DNA from: Couchioplanes caeruleus
GTDB lineage: Bacteria > Actinomycetota > Actinomycetes > Mycobacteriales > Micromonosporaceae
Assembly: GCF_023499255.1 (NCBI RefSeq)
Contig: NZ_CP092183.1
Location: 4,522,501 to 4,586,500 of the forward strand
Direction of reading: 5' to 3'
DNA length: 64,000 nt
A program made the position numbers and the translations under genes. The notes beneath the pieces were generated by a model, which was given only the letters and a program-made list of their open reading frames with translations, did not search any database and had not been told where the DNA came from. The first letter of the stretch is position 1. Each line of letters opens with the position of its first letter. Shown here piece after piece: positions 8,980 to 18,809 of the stretch.

Positions 8980-9397
8980 GCGCCGCCCTCCGGCGCCGGG
9001 ATCGCCGTCTGCACGATGGAGACCGCCCGGGATCCCTCGGCCCGCGCGGCTTTGTCCCGGTACGGCTCCAGCAACGCGTCGATCTGCTCGGTGAGGGTGG
9101 TCAGCTGCTGGGCGGTCACGTAGATCATGTCTCGTTCCCGCGGACTGCGAGACACGCCTCGGCCCGCCGCACGTACGGCCGCAGGATCGCCGCGTTCAGC
9201 TGGTCGGCTGCGGCGCGCGCTTCCGGGTCGTCCGAGTCATCGGTCCACGAGGTGCTGCCGGTGGTCGCCCGCCAGGTGGCGGTGATCGGCCCGTTGCGCC
9301 GGAGCAGTCCGATGAGGCTGAGCCGCAGCGGGTGCGCGTACGCCTGCAACGCCCTGGGGTCGCCCAGCTGAATCGTCGTGCGTTCGTCGGAGGGCAC
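8976..9397 (-). pseudogene. ArsR-type winged-helix regulator, decayed by two deletions
   Basis: The N-terminus (SDERTTIQLGDPRALQAYAHPLRLSLIGLLRRNGPITAT) is a normal start of this family, but it runs directly into WRATTGSTSWTDDSDDPEA, which in intact relatives lies about 40 residues later. The missing part is the recognition helix and wing (usually LGESxAxxSFHLRQLxxYG). Further on, the frame ends at 9125 with CLAVRGNET, and the family's C-terminal part (MIYVTAQQLTTLTEQIDALLEPYR) continues in another frame to the MFS start, a second lesion. The promoter-side inverted repeat is still present. Deletion sizes are inferred from family memory, not an alignment. Confidence 0.75.
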
Positions 9398-9404
9398 GCC
9401 TGTA

Positions 9405-9428
9405 GAGAGTGCTTGAGAAAGCAGTCTC
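9405..9428. promoter_or_regulatory. inverted repeat, probable operator of the decayed ArsR-type gene
   Basis: Arms GAGAGTGCTT and AAGCAGTCTC around GAGA are complementary in 9 of 10 positions and lie 7 bp upstream of the regulator's start. This is the usual place for autorepression. Confidence 0.5.
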
Positions 9429-9487
9429 CAGCAACGGAGTTGAGCGCAGCCGCGCAGACGACACCGTGGGTTAATTACTGGATTGCT

Positions 9488-9580
9488 ATTACCGGTAATC
9501 CGTTAATCCAAGAATCGGACATAACGCCCACGCACCATAATGACAGTTATGTGGTTACACCATACTGGCTGTATGGTGTA
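9488..9580. promoter_or_regulatory. AT-rich control region with three inverted repeats
   Basis: In an otherwise GC-rich region, three perfect inverted repeats lie in 93 bp: ATTACCGGTAAT at 9488-9499, CATAA/TTATG with a 6-bp spacer at 9536-9551, and TACACCATAC/GTATGGTGTA with a 5-bp spacer at 9556-9580. The last one abuts the GTG start at 9581, so it could be an operator or a hairpin in the 5' end of the mRNA. No good ribosome binding site is left upstream of the start. Confidence 0.55.
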
Positions 9581-10054
9581 GTGGTGCCCGATGAGCCGGT
9601 GTTCTGTGCGAAGTGCGGCGAGACGAAACCCCGCGACGCGTTCTACGACCAGTTGCACACCACGCAGCCCCGTCGTCCCTGCAAGACGTGCATCAGCAGC
9701 GACAAACGGGAGCGGTACGCCGCGAAAGACGGTGACAAGGTTTCCCATGCGCAGGTTCTCCGGGAGAAGTACAACCTGACCCCCGCGGCGTACGAGCAAA
9801 TGCTCACGGACCAACAGGGTGTGTGCGCGATCTGCCGCGAAGCCGAGACCGCGCGTGGCCGCGGCGGCGCTCCGAGGCGACTCGCGGTCGACCGCGACCA
9901 TCGAACCGGTGCGGTGCGGCAGCTGCTGTGCCAACGGTGCAACCTGATCACCTGGGCAGTGGAGGAGAACCCTTCCCTGCTGGACGCCGTACGGGCCTAC
10001 CTCGAACGACACACGACGCCGAGGGAGCCGCAACCGCCCACGAGAGGCGAGTGA
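9581..10054 (+). CDS. endonuclease VII-like (recombination endonuclease) HNH nuclease
   Basis: 157 aa from GTG 9581 or 9584. An N-terminal zinc-ribbon (C9-C12 with C34-C37: CAKCGETKP, CKTC) precedes YNLTPAAYEQMLTDQQGVCAICREAE, then RRLAVDRDHRTGAVRQLLCQRCN, the Cys4/His catalytic core of the T4 endonuclease VII family. These enzymes resolve branched DNA in phages; free-standing copies are common in actinobacterial chromosomes. The gene stands alone between a decayed regulator and a hydrolase and may be a phage or mobile remnant that still reads cleanly. The AT-rich upstream region supports acquisition. Confidence 0.85.
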   Translation: MVPDEPVFCAKCGETKPRDAFYDQLHTTQPRRPCKTCISSDKRERYAAKDGDKVSHAQVLREKYNLTPAAYEQMLTDQQGVCAICREAETARGRGGAPRRLAVDRDHRTGAVRQLLCQRCNLITWAVEENPSLLDAVRAYLERHTTPREPQPPTRGE

Positions 10055-10110
10055 GGACGCCAGTGGAAATTGCCGACGGTCGTCGGTGGTAAGCCGCTAC
10101 CGTGCCCGCC

Positions 10111-10977
10111 ATGGTGGAGCGCTTCGTTGCTTCCGGGCCGCTGCGCATCTGGACCGAGCGGTTCGGCGATCCCCGGCGGCCCGCTGTCCTGATGGTCATG
10201 GGGTCGGCCGCGCAGGCGATCAGTTGCCCCGACGCGCTGGTCGGGCGGCTCGTCGAGCGCGGCGTTCAGGTGATCCGGTTCGATCATCGCGACACCGGCC
10301 GGTCCAGCGTCGTGGACTTCGACGCTCACCCGTACACGATCGGGGACCTGGCTCGTGACTGCCTGGCGGTGCTGGACGGCTACGAACTCCGGTCCGCTCA
10401 TGTCGCCGGCGCCTCCCTGGGCGGCATGCTCGCGCAGTGGCTGGCGGTGCACGCGCCGGACCGGGTCCGGTCGTTGACGGTGATGTCCAGCTCTCCGATG
10501 GGCCACGACCCGCGTCCGGTGTGGGCGCGGGCGCGGGCCGGGGAGCCGGCCGACCCGCACGACCTGCCGCCGCCCTCGCCGGCTTTCCTCGCGCATCCGG
10601 CGGCCGGGCTGGCGCCCGGGGTGGAGTCCGACATGGCGCTGTTCCGGATCTTCAACGGGCCGGTGCGGCCGTTCGACGAGCCGGCCGCCCGGGCGATGCT
10701 GGAGCTCGCACGGTCCCGCGCCATCGACCCGGCCGCCGCCGCGAACCATCACCGGGCGGTGTGGCTGCCCGATCCCGGCCTTATCGTTCCGCTGTCGTCG
10801 ATCACTGCGCCGACCACGATCGTGCACGGCGACCAGGATCCGTTCTATCCGATTGCGCACGGCCAGGCGCTGGCCGCGGCGATCCCGGGCGCGGTGTTGA
10901 AGGTCGTGCCCGGGATGGGTCACGCCATGACGTCGCCGGGCCTGCCCGAGGAGATCGCCGACCTGATCCGGCTGTGA
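10111..10977 (+). CDS. alpha/beta hydrolase
   Basis: 288 aa from ATG 10111 (a GTG at 10102 is also possible). Alpha/beta-hydrolase core with oxyanion region VMGSAAQAIS, nucleophile elbow GASLGGM (Ser about residue 106), acid in HGDQDPFYP and catalytic His in GMGHAMTS. It resembles the aclacinomycin methylesterase RdmC group and TAP-like esterases; substrate unknown. It lies about 55 bp after the nuclease gene and may share its transcript. Confidence 0.87.
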   Translation: MVERFVASGPLRIWTERFGDPRRPAVLMVMGSAAQAISCPDALVGRLVERGVQVIRFDHRDTGRSSVVDFDAHPYTIGDLARDCLAVLDGYELRSAHVAGASLGGMLAQWLAVHAPDRVRSLTVMSSSPMGHDPRPVWARARAGEPADPHDLPPPSPAFLAHPAAGLAPGVESDMALFRIFNGPVRPFDEPAARAMLELARSRAIDPAAAANHHRAVWLPDPGLIVPLSSITAPTTIVHGDQDPFYPIAHGQALAAAIPGAVLKVVPGMGHAMTSPGLPEEIADLIRL

Positions 10978-11022
10978 CCCCCGGACGTCCGCCGCTCGGC
11001 TCGCGTACCGGCGGTGGCGGGC

Positions 11023-11676
11023 TCATCCGGCTCCGGCCGTCCGCTGGGACACGGGGTTGAGGTGGGCCACGCAGAGGTCCGGTTCCACGAAGGGCGTCAT
11101 GTCGCCCTCGACCTCGCCGGCGCCGTGCTGCTCGATGAGTCCCCGGAGCAGTCCGCGGTGCATCGTGCACACCACCTCCGGGTGCCGGCGGGCGATGTCC
11201 CGGAACGGGCAGGCGTGCAGGCCGATGCGGGTCCGGCCCTCGGTGCCGGGCTCTAGCGTCGGGTCGAATCCCATGTCGGCGAAGGTCGTCATGACCCGTT
11301 GCGTGACGGTGGCAGGTGTCCGCTCGCCCGGTGCGGCCCGCCGGGCCCAGGCCCGGCCGGCCTCCTCGGCTGTCGCCGGGTCGAGGTGGCTGACGATCAT
11401 TTCGGCCAGGAGCGCGTGACCGTCGCGGGATTCGCCCGCCTCGGTCGCGGTGTACAGGAGCCGGGGCCGGCCGCGGCCGCTTCCGGGCTCGCTGTGTTGC
11501 CGGACCAGGTTGGCCCGGGCAAGCACGTCGAGGTGGAAGCGGACGGTGTTGCCGTGCAGCCCGGTGGCCGCCGACAGCGCCGCCACGTCGAGGCCGGCGC
11601 CGGCGGTTTTGAGCGCCGCCAGGAGGCGTCGGCGGCTGGGGACGGCGAGCGCGTCGTACGTCACATCGTCAGGCAC
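11023..11676 (-). CDS. SufR-like winged-helix regulator with C-terminal cysteines
   Basis: 217 aa from GTG 11676. An N-terminal HTH (VAALSAATGLHGNTVRFHLDVL) with a wing (GRGRPRLLYTAT) is followed by a regulatory domain with Cys in HACPFRDIARRHPEVVCTMHRGLLRG and DLCVAHL. That Cys pattern is typical of SufR-type regulators that bind a [4Fe-4S] cluster and sense iron or redox state. It is divergent from the DsbA-family gene across 50 bp of AT-rich DNA, so it probably controls that gene and itself. Confidence 0.82.
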   Translation of the reverse strand: MPDDVTYDALAVPSRRRLLAALKTAGAGLDVAALSAATGLHGNTVRFHLDVLARANLVRQHSEPGSGRGRPRLLYTATEAGESRDGHALLAEMIVSHLDPATAEEAGRAWARRAAPGERTPATVTQRVMTTFADMGFDPTLEPGTEGRTRIGLHACPFRDIARRHPEVVCTMHRGLLRGLIEQHGAGEVEGDMTPFVEPDLCVAHLNPVSQRTAGAG

Positions 11677-11726
11677 CCAATCAATATATACGATGGGGAT
11701 AGTAAAAAATAATCTGGGAGGCACCG

Positions 11727-12452
11727 ATGAGGGTCACGGTCTACGGCGACTTCAACTGTCCGTACTCGTATCTCGCCAGCCTGCGTATCGACGCGCTGCT
11801 CCGCCAGGGCGTCGAGGTCGGCTGGCGCGCGGTCGAGCATTCGCCGCGCCTGTCCATGACGGGCAGCCCGGCAAAGGCGGACCCGGGCCTGGGTGGCCGC
11901 GCTCTGGCTCAGGTCCGGCTCCTCGCCGCCCCGGACGAGCGCACACCCCGGTCGGCACCGGCCCTGATCAGCAATACGTACGCGGCCACGTCGGCTTACG
12001 CGGAAGCGGTTACAGACGGGCTGCACCACGAGGTCCGGCGCGCGCTGTTCGACGCGATCTGGATCGGTGGCCGGCACCTCGGCAACCCGTACGACGTGCG
12101 GGACGTCGTCAGCGACATCAGCTATCCGCCGTTCCCGATCGAGCCCTATCGCTGCTCGCCCGACCGGGCGTTGCCCCGGTACGGCGACGGGTCTCCGCTG
12201 GGCATGACGCGAGCGCTCGGCGCCACGACCTCGTTCAGCGGTGCGCCGATCACCACGACCGGCTGGCTGCGGATGCGCCGCTGGCACGACGACTGGCTCG
12301 CCACGGCCGGCGGCGGCCCGCTGCCCGTCCTGGTCGAGGAGCAGGGCGCCACGCTCACCGGCATCCGGGCGCTGGCATTTCTGGCGGAGTTGCGCACCGG
12401 CCCCGCGGCGCAGCGGACACCGGTGACCGCCGAGGCGCTCGCGGCCGCGTGA
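11727..12452 (+). CDS. DsbA-family (FrnE-like) thiol oxidoreductase
   Basis: 241 aa, no signal peptide, so cytoplasmic. The thioredoxin-fold start MRVTVYGDFNCPYSYLAS has a CPYS active site whose second Cys is replaced by Ser, as in FrnE and HCCA isomerase-like relatives. A helical insertion follows, then VxDISYPPFP (the cis-Pro loop) and a C-terminal APITTTGWLRM segment. Good ribosome binding site GGGAGG upstream. Divergent from the SufR-like regulator, suggesting redox-linked induction. Confidence 0.83.
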   Translation: MRVTVYGDFNCPYSYLASLRIDALLRQGVEVGWRAVEHSPRLSMTGSPAKADPGLGGRALAQVRLLAAPDERTPRSAPALISNTYAATSAYAEAVTDGLHHEVRRALFDAIWIGGRHLGNPYDVRDVVSDISYPPFPIEPYRCSPDRALPRYGDGSPLGMTRALGATTSFSGAPITTTGWLRMRRWHDDWLATAGGGPLPVLVEEQGATLTGIRALAFLAELRTGPAAQRTPVTAEALAAA

Positions 12453-12498
12453 GTCGCCGTTGACCGCGGCTCACCCGGACGGATAACGCAGAAGGAAC

Positions 12499-12981
<483 letters not shown>

Positions 12982-13130
12982 GGCGTACCCAGCCCGGCGG
13001 CGAGGCGGATGATGACCGGCACCGCCGCACAGTAACAGCCCCCGGAGGCACGGATGATGTCGCAGAGCGATCAGTCCTTGTCCGTAGCGGACAGACTTGC
13101 GGTGCGCGAGCTGGTGTCGTCGTTGCACGG

Positions 13131-14273
<1,143 letters not shown>

Positions 14274-14280
14274 CTCGGCG

Positions 14281-14688
14281 TCACTCCGTGATGGTGGCGG
14301 GCTCGGCCAGGAACGGGCGCACCTCGAGCCATTCGTGGATCGGCTTGCCGTTGGCGCCCGGTGCGGCGGACAGCTCCCCGGCCAGTTCGAGGGCCCGCTC
14401 GTACGTGTCGACGTCGATGATCATCCAGCCGGCGATGAGGTCCTTGGTCTCGGCGAACGGGCCGTCGGTGACCGGCGGGCGCCCCTCGCCGTCGTAGCGC
14501 ACGAAGGTGCCCTCCGGCGACAGCGCCTGACCGTCGACGAACTCGCCGGTGGTCTCCAGCCGGGCCGCGAAGTCCTGCATGTACTGGATGTGGGCCGACA
14601 CCTCCTCGGGGGTCCACTTGTCCATCGGGACGTCGTTGACCGCCGCCGGCGCGCCGCGGTAGTGCTTGAGCAGCAGGTACTTGGCCAT
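14281..14688 (-). CDS. YCII-related DGPF-domain protein
   Basis: 135 aa. Starts MAKYLLLKHYRG and carries the TDGPFAETKDLIAGW motif that names the DGPF family, then the W-I-D/A-L-E-L-A helices. GAGGAG ribosome binding site 7 bp before ATG 14688. Genes of this type are the conserved partners and usual targets of ECF42 sigma factors. Their biochemical role is unknown; the fold is a ferredoxin-like dimer related to YCII. Confidence 0.92.
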   Translation of the reverse strand: MAKYLLLKHYRGAPAAVNDVPMDKWTPEEVSAHIQYMQDFAARLETTGEFVDGQALSPEGTFVRYDGEGRPPVTDGPFAETKDLIAGWMIIDVDTYERALELAGELSAAPGANGKPIHEWLEVRPFLAEPATITE

Positions 14689-14783
14689 GGTGAGCTCCTC
14701 GGTACGGTACGGCCATTCTTGCCGTGTTCGCTGCGGGGACGAAGCCGCCGGTCCGTTCTCGACATCGCGCCGGCAGTTTTTTC

Positions 14784-15479
14784 TCAGTGGCGGTAGAAGT
14801 CGCCGGGGTCGCCGGCCAGGGAGGCCTTGACGTGGCGGCTCCACTCGTCGGCGAGGACTTCGAGCCGCCCGGCCTGGATGCCGTCGAGGGCGGCGCGCAC
14901 GACCTCGGACGGCGCGAGCTTGTCGATGTCGAAGCGGGCCATCATGTCGGTGTCGACGGCGCCCATGTGCAGGGCGGTGACGAGGGTGCCGTGCTTGGCG
15001 AGCTCGAGGCGTACGCCGTTGGTCACCGCCCACTCCGCCGCCTTGGCCACCGAGTAGGAGTTGGCGCCGTCGTAGGAGAACCACGACATGGCCGACAGCA
15101 CGTTGAGGATCGCCCCGCCGCCGTTGCGTTCCAGCGCGGGCGCGAACGCGCGGATGACACCCAGCGGTCCCCACACCATGGTGTCGACCTCGGCGTGCAT
15201 CTTGTCCAGGTCGCCGGTGACGAGGTTCTGGTACGCCGACACCCCGGCGTTGTTGATCAGCAGGGTGACGTCGGGGGCGGCGGCCGCCGCGGCGGCGACC
15301 GAGGCCGGGTCCGTGACGTCGAGTGCCAGCGTCCGTACGCCGGGGATGTCGATGCTGTGCGGGTTGCGGGCGGTGGCGTACACCGTGGCGGCGCCGCGTT
15401 CGAGCAGGTCGAGGGCGAACTGACGGCCGATGCCGCGGTTGGCGCCGGTGACGAGCGCGACCGAACCGGTGATGTCCAT
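14784..15479 (-). CDS. short-chain dehydrogenase/reductase
   Basis: 231 aa from ATG 15479 (GGGAG ribosome binding site). Cofactor motif TGANRGIGRQF at residues 8-18, NNAG in LLINNAGVSA, and catalytic S-Y-K in NVLSAMSWFSYDGANSYSVAK. NAD(P)-dependent oxidoreductase of unknown substrate. It is divergent from the MerR gene, and the operator between them suggests MerR control. Confidence 0.9.
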   Translation of the reverse strand: MDITGSVALVTGANRGIGRQFALDLLERGAATVYATARNPHSIDIPGVRTLALDVTDPASVAAAAAAAPDVTLLINNAGVSAYQNLVTGDLDKMHAEVDTMVWGPLGVIRAFAPALERNGGGAILNVLSAMSWFSYDGANSYSVAKAAEWAVTNGVRLELAKHGTLVTALHMGAVDTDMMARFDIDKLAPSEVVRAALDGIQAGRLEVLADEWSRHVKASLAGDPGDFYRH

Positions 15480-15515
15480 GTGAATCTCCCTTGTGCCTCT
15501 GGGTGGTGGGGGCAG

Positions 15516-15546
15516 GGCTACGCTAAAACCTGACGTTGGCGTCAAG
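15516..15546. promoter_or_regulatory. MerR-type operator/promoter for the SDR gene
   Basis: The palindrome TGACG-TTGG-CGTCA (15531-15544) lies within a minus-strand promoter with -35 TTGACG and a TAGCCC-like -10 separated by 19 bp. An overlong spacer with a dyad inside it is the signature of MerR-activated promoters. Confidence 0.6.
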
Positions 15547-15584
15547 GGCAAGTCCGATGTGACGGGGATCTACCGGAGGCGGTT

Positions 15585-15959
15585 GTGCGGATCGGTGAGG
15601 TGGCGGCGGCGGCCGGGGTGAGCCCGCGGGCGCTGCGCTACTACGAGGAGCAGGGGCTGCTGAGCTCGCAGCGGCATGCCAGCGGGCAGCGGCACTACGG
15701 CGAGGACGCGGTGCAGCGGGTCCGGTGGATCCAGGCGCTGTACGCCGCCGGGCTCAGCAGCAAGTCGATCACCGGGCTGGTGGGCTGCGTGCACACCGGC
15801 GTCGCCACGGACGCGATGCGCGCCCAGCTCGCGGCCGAGCGGGAACGCATCGACACCCAGATCCGGGACCTGACGAACACCCGCGACCGGCTCGACGCCA
15901 TCATCGCCGCGGCGGACGACCCGGACCGGAGGCGCGCGTCCTCCGGCTGTGAGGCCTGA
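15585..15959 (+). CDS. MerR-family transcriptional regulator
   Basis: 124 aa, GTG start. The winged HTH (MRIGEVAAAAGVSPRALRYYEEQGLL) is followed by a dimerisation helix and a short C-terminus with Cys in LVGCVHTG and SSGCEA. It reads divergently from the SDR gene across a promoter with an overlong spacer, so the SDR gene is the likely target. Inducer unknown. Confidence 0.9.
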   Translation: MRIGEVAAAAGVSPRALRYYEEQGLLSSQRHASGQRHYGEDAVQRVRWIQALYAAGLSSKSITGLVGCVHTGVATDAMRAQLAAERERIDTQIRDLTNTRDRLDAIIAAADDPDRRRASSGCEA

Positions 15960-16045
15960 GATGAACCGGTTACGAGCCCGGGGCGTGTGCAGGAGGTAGG
16001 GGTAGGCTGCTGCCTTCCGTCGCTCGAGGCAAAGGATCGTTCAGG

Positions 16046-17713
16046 GTGTCTCGTCCGCGCCGCGTCGCCGGGTGGATCGCCACCGGTCTCGCCGCTTCCG
16101 TGGTCTTCCTGGCGCTGGTCGTGCCCGACCAGGTCACCCGGCTGCCGCCCGGGGCGTCACCGTGGGCGACGCTGCTGCGCGTACCGCTGGAGGCGCTGGC
16201 CGTCGCCGCCGTGCTGCTGGCGCTGCCGGCGCGGGCGCGGGCGGTCACCGCCGGGGTGCTCGGGGCGCTGCTGGGGGTGCTGAGCGTCGTCAAGGTCATC
16301 GACCTCGGGTTCTTCGCCGTGCTGTCGCGCCCGTTCGACCCGGTGCTGGACTGGCCGCTGTTCGCCGACGGATACCGGTTCGTCGAGGGCTCGGCGGGCG
16401 GCGGGGCGGCGGTGGCGGCGCTCGTGGGGGCGATCGCCCTTGCTGTGGCCGTACCTGTGGTGATGGTCTTCGCGGTGCGGCGTCTGGCCGCCGTCGCGGC
16501 CCGGCACCGGCGCCCGGCTCGCGTGTCCGTCGGGGTCGCCGCCGTGGCGTGGCTGGTCCTGGCCGTACTGGGCGCGTCGCTGGTGCCCGGGGTCTACGTC
16601 GCCTCCGACACGGCGGTGGCGCTGGCGCGTGACAGCGTGCTGACCGTGCCCGCGGCGATCCGCGACAAGCGGGCGTTCACCACCGAGGTCGCGGCCGACG
16701 CGTTCCGCGACACCGCGCCGGAGCAGCTGCTCGGCGGGCTGCGCGGCAAGGACGTGGTGTTCGCGTTCATCGAGAGCTACGGCCGCTCGGCCATCGAGGA
16801 CCCCGCGCTGGACACCACCGTGCGCGCGGCGCTGACGGCCGGCACGGCACAGTTGCGCGACGCGGGCTACGGCGCCCGCAGCGGGTTCCTGACCTCGCCG
16901 ACCGCCGGCGGCGGCAGCTGGCTGGCGCACTCGACGTTCCAGTCCGGGGTGTGGATCGACAACGAGCAGCGCTACCGCAGCCTGGTCTCCGGCGACCGGC
17001 TCACTCTGACCGGCGCGTTCAAGAAGGCCGGCGCGTGGCAGACCGTCGCGGTCGAGCCGGGTGTCACGTACGCGTGGCCCGAGGCGCAGTTCTACGGCTA
17101 CGACCGGCTGTACGACTCGCGCACGCTGGGCTATCACGGGCCGGTGTTCGGCTGGGGGCCGGTCCCCGACCAGTTCACGCTCAAGGCGTTCACCGACGCC
17201 GAGTACGCCCGCCCGGGCCGCACGCCGTTGATGGCGGAGCTGACGTTCGTCTCCAGCCACACGCCGTGGGCGCCGCTGCCGTCGATGGTCGGCTGGGACC
17301 AGCTCGGCGACGGCTCCATGTACGCCGCGCAGCACGCGCAGGGCCAGAGCGCCGCGCAGGTGTGGAAGGACCCGGTGCGGGTGCGGGCCGCGTACGCCCA
17401 GTCGATCACGTACTCGATCGGCAGCCTCGTGTCGTGGGTGCGCACGTACGGCACGGACGACCTGGTGCTGGTGTTCCTCGGCGACCACCAGCCGGCGCCG
17501 GTGGTGGTCGGTGACCGGGCGAGCCGCGACGTGCCGGTGACGATCGTCGCGCACGACCCGGCGGTGCTGGACCGGGTGACGTCCTGGGGCTGGACCGACG
17601 GGCTGCGGCCGGACCCGCAGGCCCCGGTGTGGCGCATGGACCAGTTCCGCGACAGGTTCCTCACCACTTTCGCCGCGCCCACGGCCACCCGCCCGCTGTC
17701 GCCGCCCCGGTAA
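16046..17713 (+). CDS. membrane sulfatase-fold hydrolase/transferase
   Basis: 555 aa. Five hydrophobic N-terminal helices (residues about 8-205) anchor an extracytoplasmic alkaline-phosphatase-superfamily domain: DVVFAFIESYGRSAIED (metal/nucleophile region), GSWLAHSTFQSGVW, ELTFVSSHTPW and LVLVFLGDHQP (metal ligands D and H). The layout is that of LtaS/phosphoethanolamine-transferase-like enzymes that modify cell-envelope glycans or lipids. The substrate is not recognisable. The GTG start is at the beginning of the first membrane helix. Stands alone. Confidence 0.8.
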   Translation: MSRPRRVAGWIATGLAASVVFLALVVPDQVTRLPPGASPWATLLRVPLEALAVAAVLLALPARARAVTAGVLGALLGVLSVVKVIDLGFFAVLSRPFDPVLDWPLFADGYRFVEGSAGGGAAVAALVGAIALAVAVPVVMVFAVRRLAAVAARHRRPARVSVGVAAVAWLVLAVLGASLVPGVYVASDTAVALARDSVLTVPAAIRDKRAFTTEVAADAFRDTAPEQLLGGLRGKDVVFAFIESYGRSAIEDPALDTTVRAALTAGTAQLRDAGYGARSGFLTSPTAGGGSWLAHSTFQSGVWIDNEQRYRSLVSGDRLTLTGAFKKAGAWQTVAVEPGVTYAWPEAQFYGYDRLYDSRTLGYHGPVFGWGPVPDQFTLKAFTDAEYARPGRTPLMAELTFVSSHTPWAPLPSMVGWDQLGDGSMYAAQHAQGQSAAQVWKDPVRVRAAYAQSITYSIGSLVSWVRTYGTDDLVLVFLGDHQPAPVVVGDRASRDVPVTIVAHDPAVLDRVTSWGWTDGLRPDPQAPVWRMDQFRDRFLTTFAAPTATRPLSPPR

Positions 17714-17754
17714 TTGGGGTGTCGGCGGCCGGCGCGGCGGCTACGGTCGGCGCC

Positions 17755-18114
17755 ATGACGTCTCGCACCATCCGGGTCACCGTCCGCGGCGCCTTCGACG
17801 CGCTCACCGACGCCCAACGCGCCGAGCTGCTGGCCGCGGCCGCCGAGCACGACGTGGCGTTCGCCGCGTTCACCGCCGACGGGTCGATGACCTACGACAT
17901 CGCCGCCCGCCCGTTCTTCACGTTCCGCTACGCCGAGACGGTGGCCGAGGAGCGCGACATCCCCGCGGTGACGGCCCGGGCGCAGACGGCCGCGCAAGAG
18001 TGGTGCTCCTCGCGCGGCTACGGCTTCAAGAACCTCAGCGCGCAGGCGGTGGACCTGTCGCAGACGCCGATGGGCAGCCGCGGTCGCCGAGAGGCCGCCC
18101 GCAACGACCGATGA
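17755..18114 (+). CDS. DUF6204-like protein
   Basis: 119 aa from ATG 17755, 42 bp after the sulfatase-fold gene. Sequence TIRVTVRGAFDALTDAQRAELLAAAAEHDVAFAAFT, then a beta-rich TYDIAARPFFTFRY and a C-terminal YGFKNLSAQAVDLSQTPMG. It matches the actinobacterial DUF6204 family as I remember it; no function is known. Possibly co-transcribed with the gene before it. Confidence 0.8.
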   Translation: MTSRTIRVTVRGAFDALTDAQRAELLAAAAEHDVAFAAFTADGSMTYDIAARPFFTFRYAETVAEERDIPAVTARAQTAAQEWCSSRGYGFKNLSAQAVDLSQTPMGSRGRREAARNDR

Positions 18115-18263
18115 ACGGTTGAGCTGTCGGATGCGGGTCTGTCGCCACATGGACGCTGGCCTATTCCGTCACCGGATCGAACACGAAACTGTCATCGCGA
18201 TCAGGGTCACGACATTCGGCGCGTCCGCGCCGGCCCGACGACAATCGCGAACAGGAGTCGGAC

Positions 18264-18785
18264 ATGATCGACAGTGCCGTGCTGGACCAGGCGGAGCGCA
18301 TCCTTGCGCAGGTCGCGCCGAAGGAGGTCGTCATTGTGGTGCTGCCCAAGTCGATGTCGGTCGGCCTGAGCGGGAACCCCGGCATGTGCGTGAAGACCGA
18401 ACAACAGAAGACCTGGATCACGGGTCAGATGGACAATGCGCGCGATTACGTGGCGGAGAACCTGGCGGATCGCTGGAACGAGCTCATGAAGGCGGTGGCA
18501 ATAAACACCCTGGTCATCAAGGAAGAAGTTTTCGCGGGGACTCCGGCGTACCAGTCGGCCGTCATCTGGCACGAGTACGGGCATGCGCTGCACGAGGCGT
18601 CGGAGACCGGCAACGTGTTCCTGTTCGAGGTCGCGACGCTGACCGAGAACCGGTCGACGTTGGGCGACAAGGACGTACGGGATGTCCTCAACAGCCGTAC
18701 CGCGGCGTACAAAGGCGCGAAGGATCCGGGCCGTGCCGAGCTCATCGCGTTTCTTGAAGAGCAATGGCAGATCAAACTAGCGTGA
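18264..18785 (+). CDS. orphan HEXXH zincin-like protein
   Basis: 173 aa, AGGAG ribosome binding site 8 bp before ATG 18264. I do not recognise a family. Visible: an N-terminal alpha/beta segment (EVVIVVLPKSMSVGLSG), then a gluzincin-like motif WHEYGHALHEASETG followed by FEVATLTENRSTLG, where the Glu of TEN could be the third metal ligand. No signal peptide or membrane helix, so cytoplasmic or exported by another route. Base composition is clearly less GC-rich than the neighbours (for example GGCAATAAACACC near 18495), which suggests horizontal gain. A peptidase or toxin-like role is inference only. Confidence 0.65.
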   Translation: MIDSAVLDQAERILAQVAPKEVVIVVLPKSMSVGLSGNPGMCVKTEQQKTWITGQMDNARDYVAENLADRWNELMKAVAINTLVIKEEVFAGTPAYQSAVIWHEYGHALHEASETGNVFLFEVATLTENRSTLGDKDVRDVLNSRTAAYKGAKDPGRAELIAFLEEQWQIKLA

Positions 18786-18809
18786 TCTCGCGGCCGTCTA
18801 GGGGCTCCA

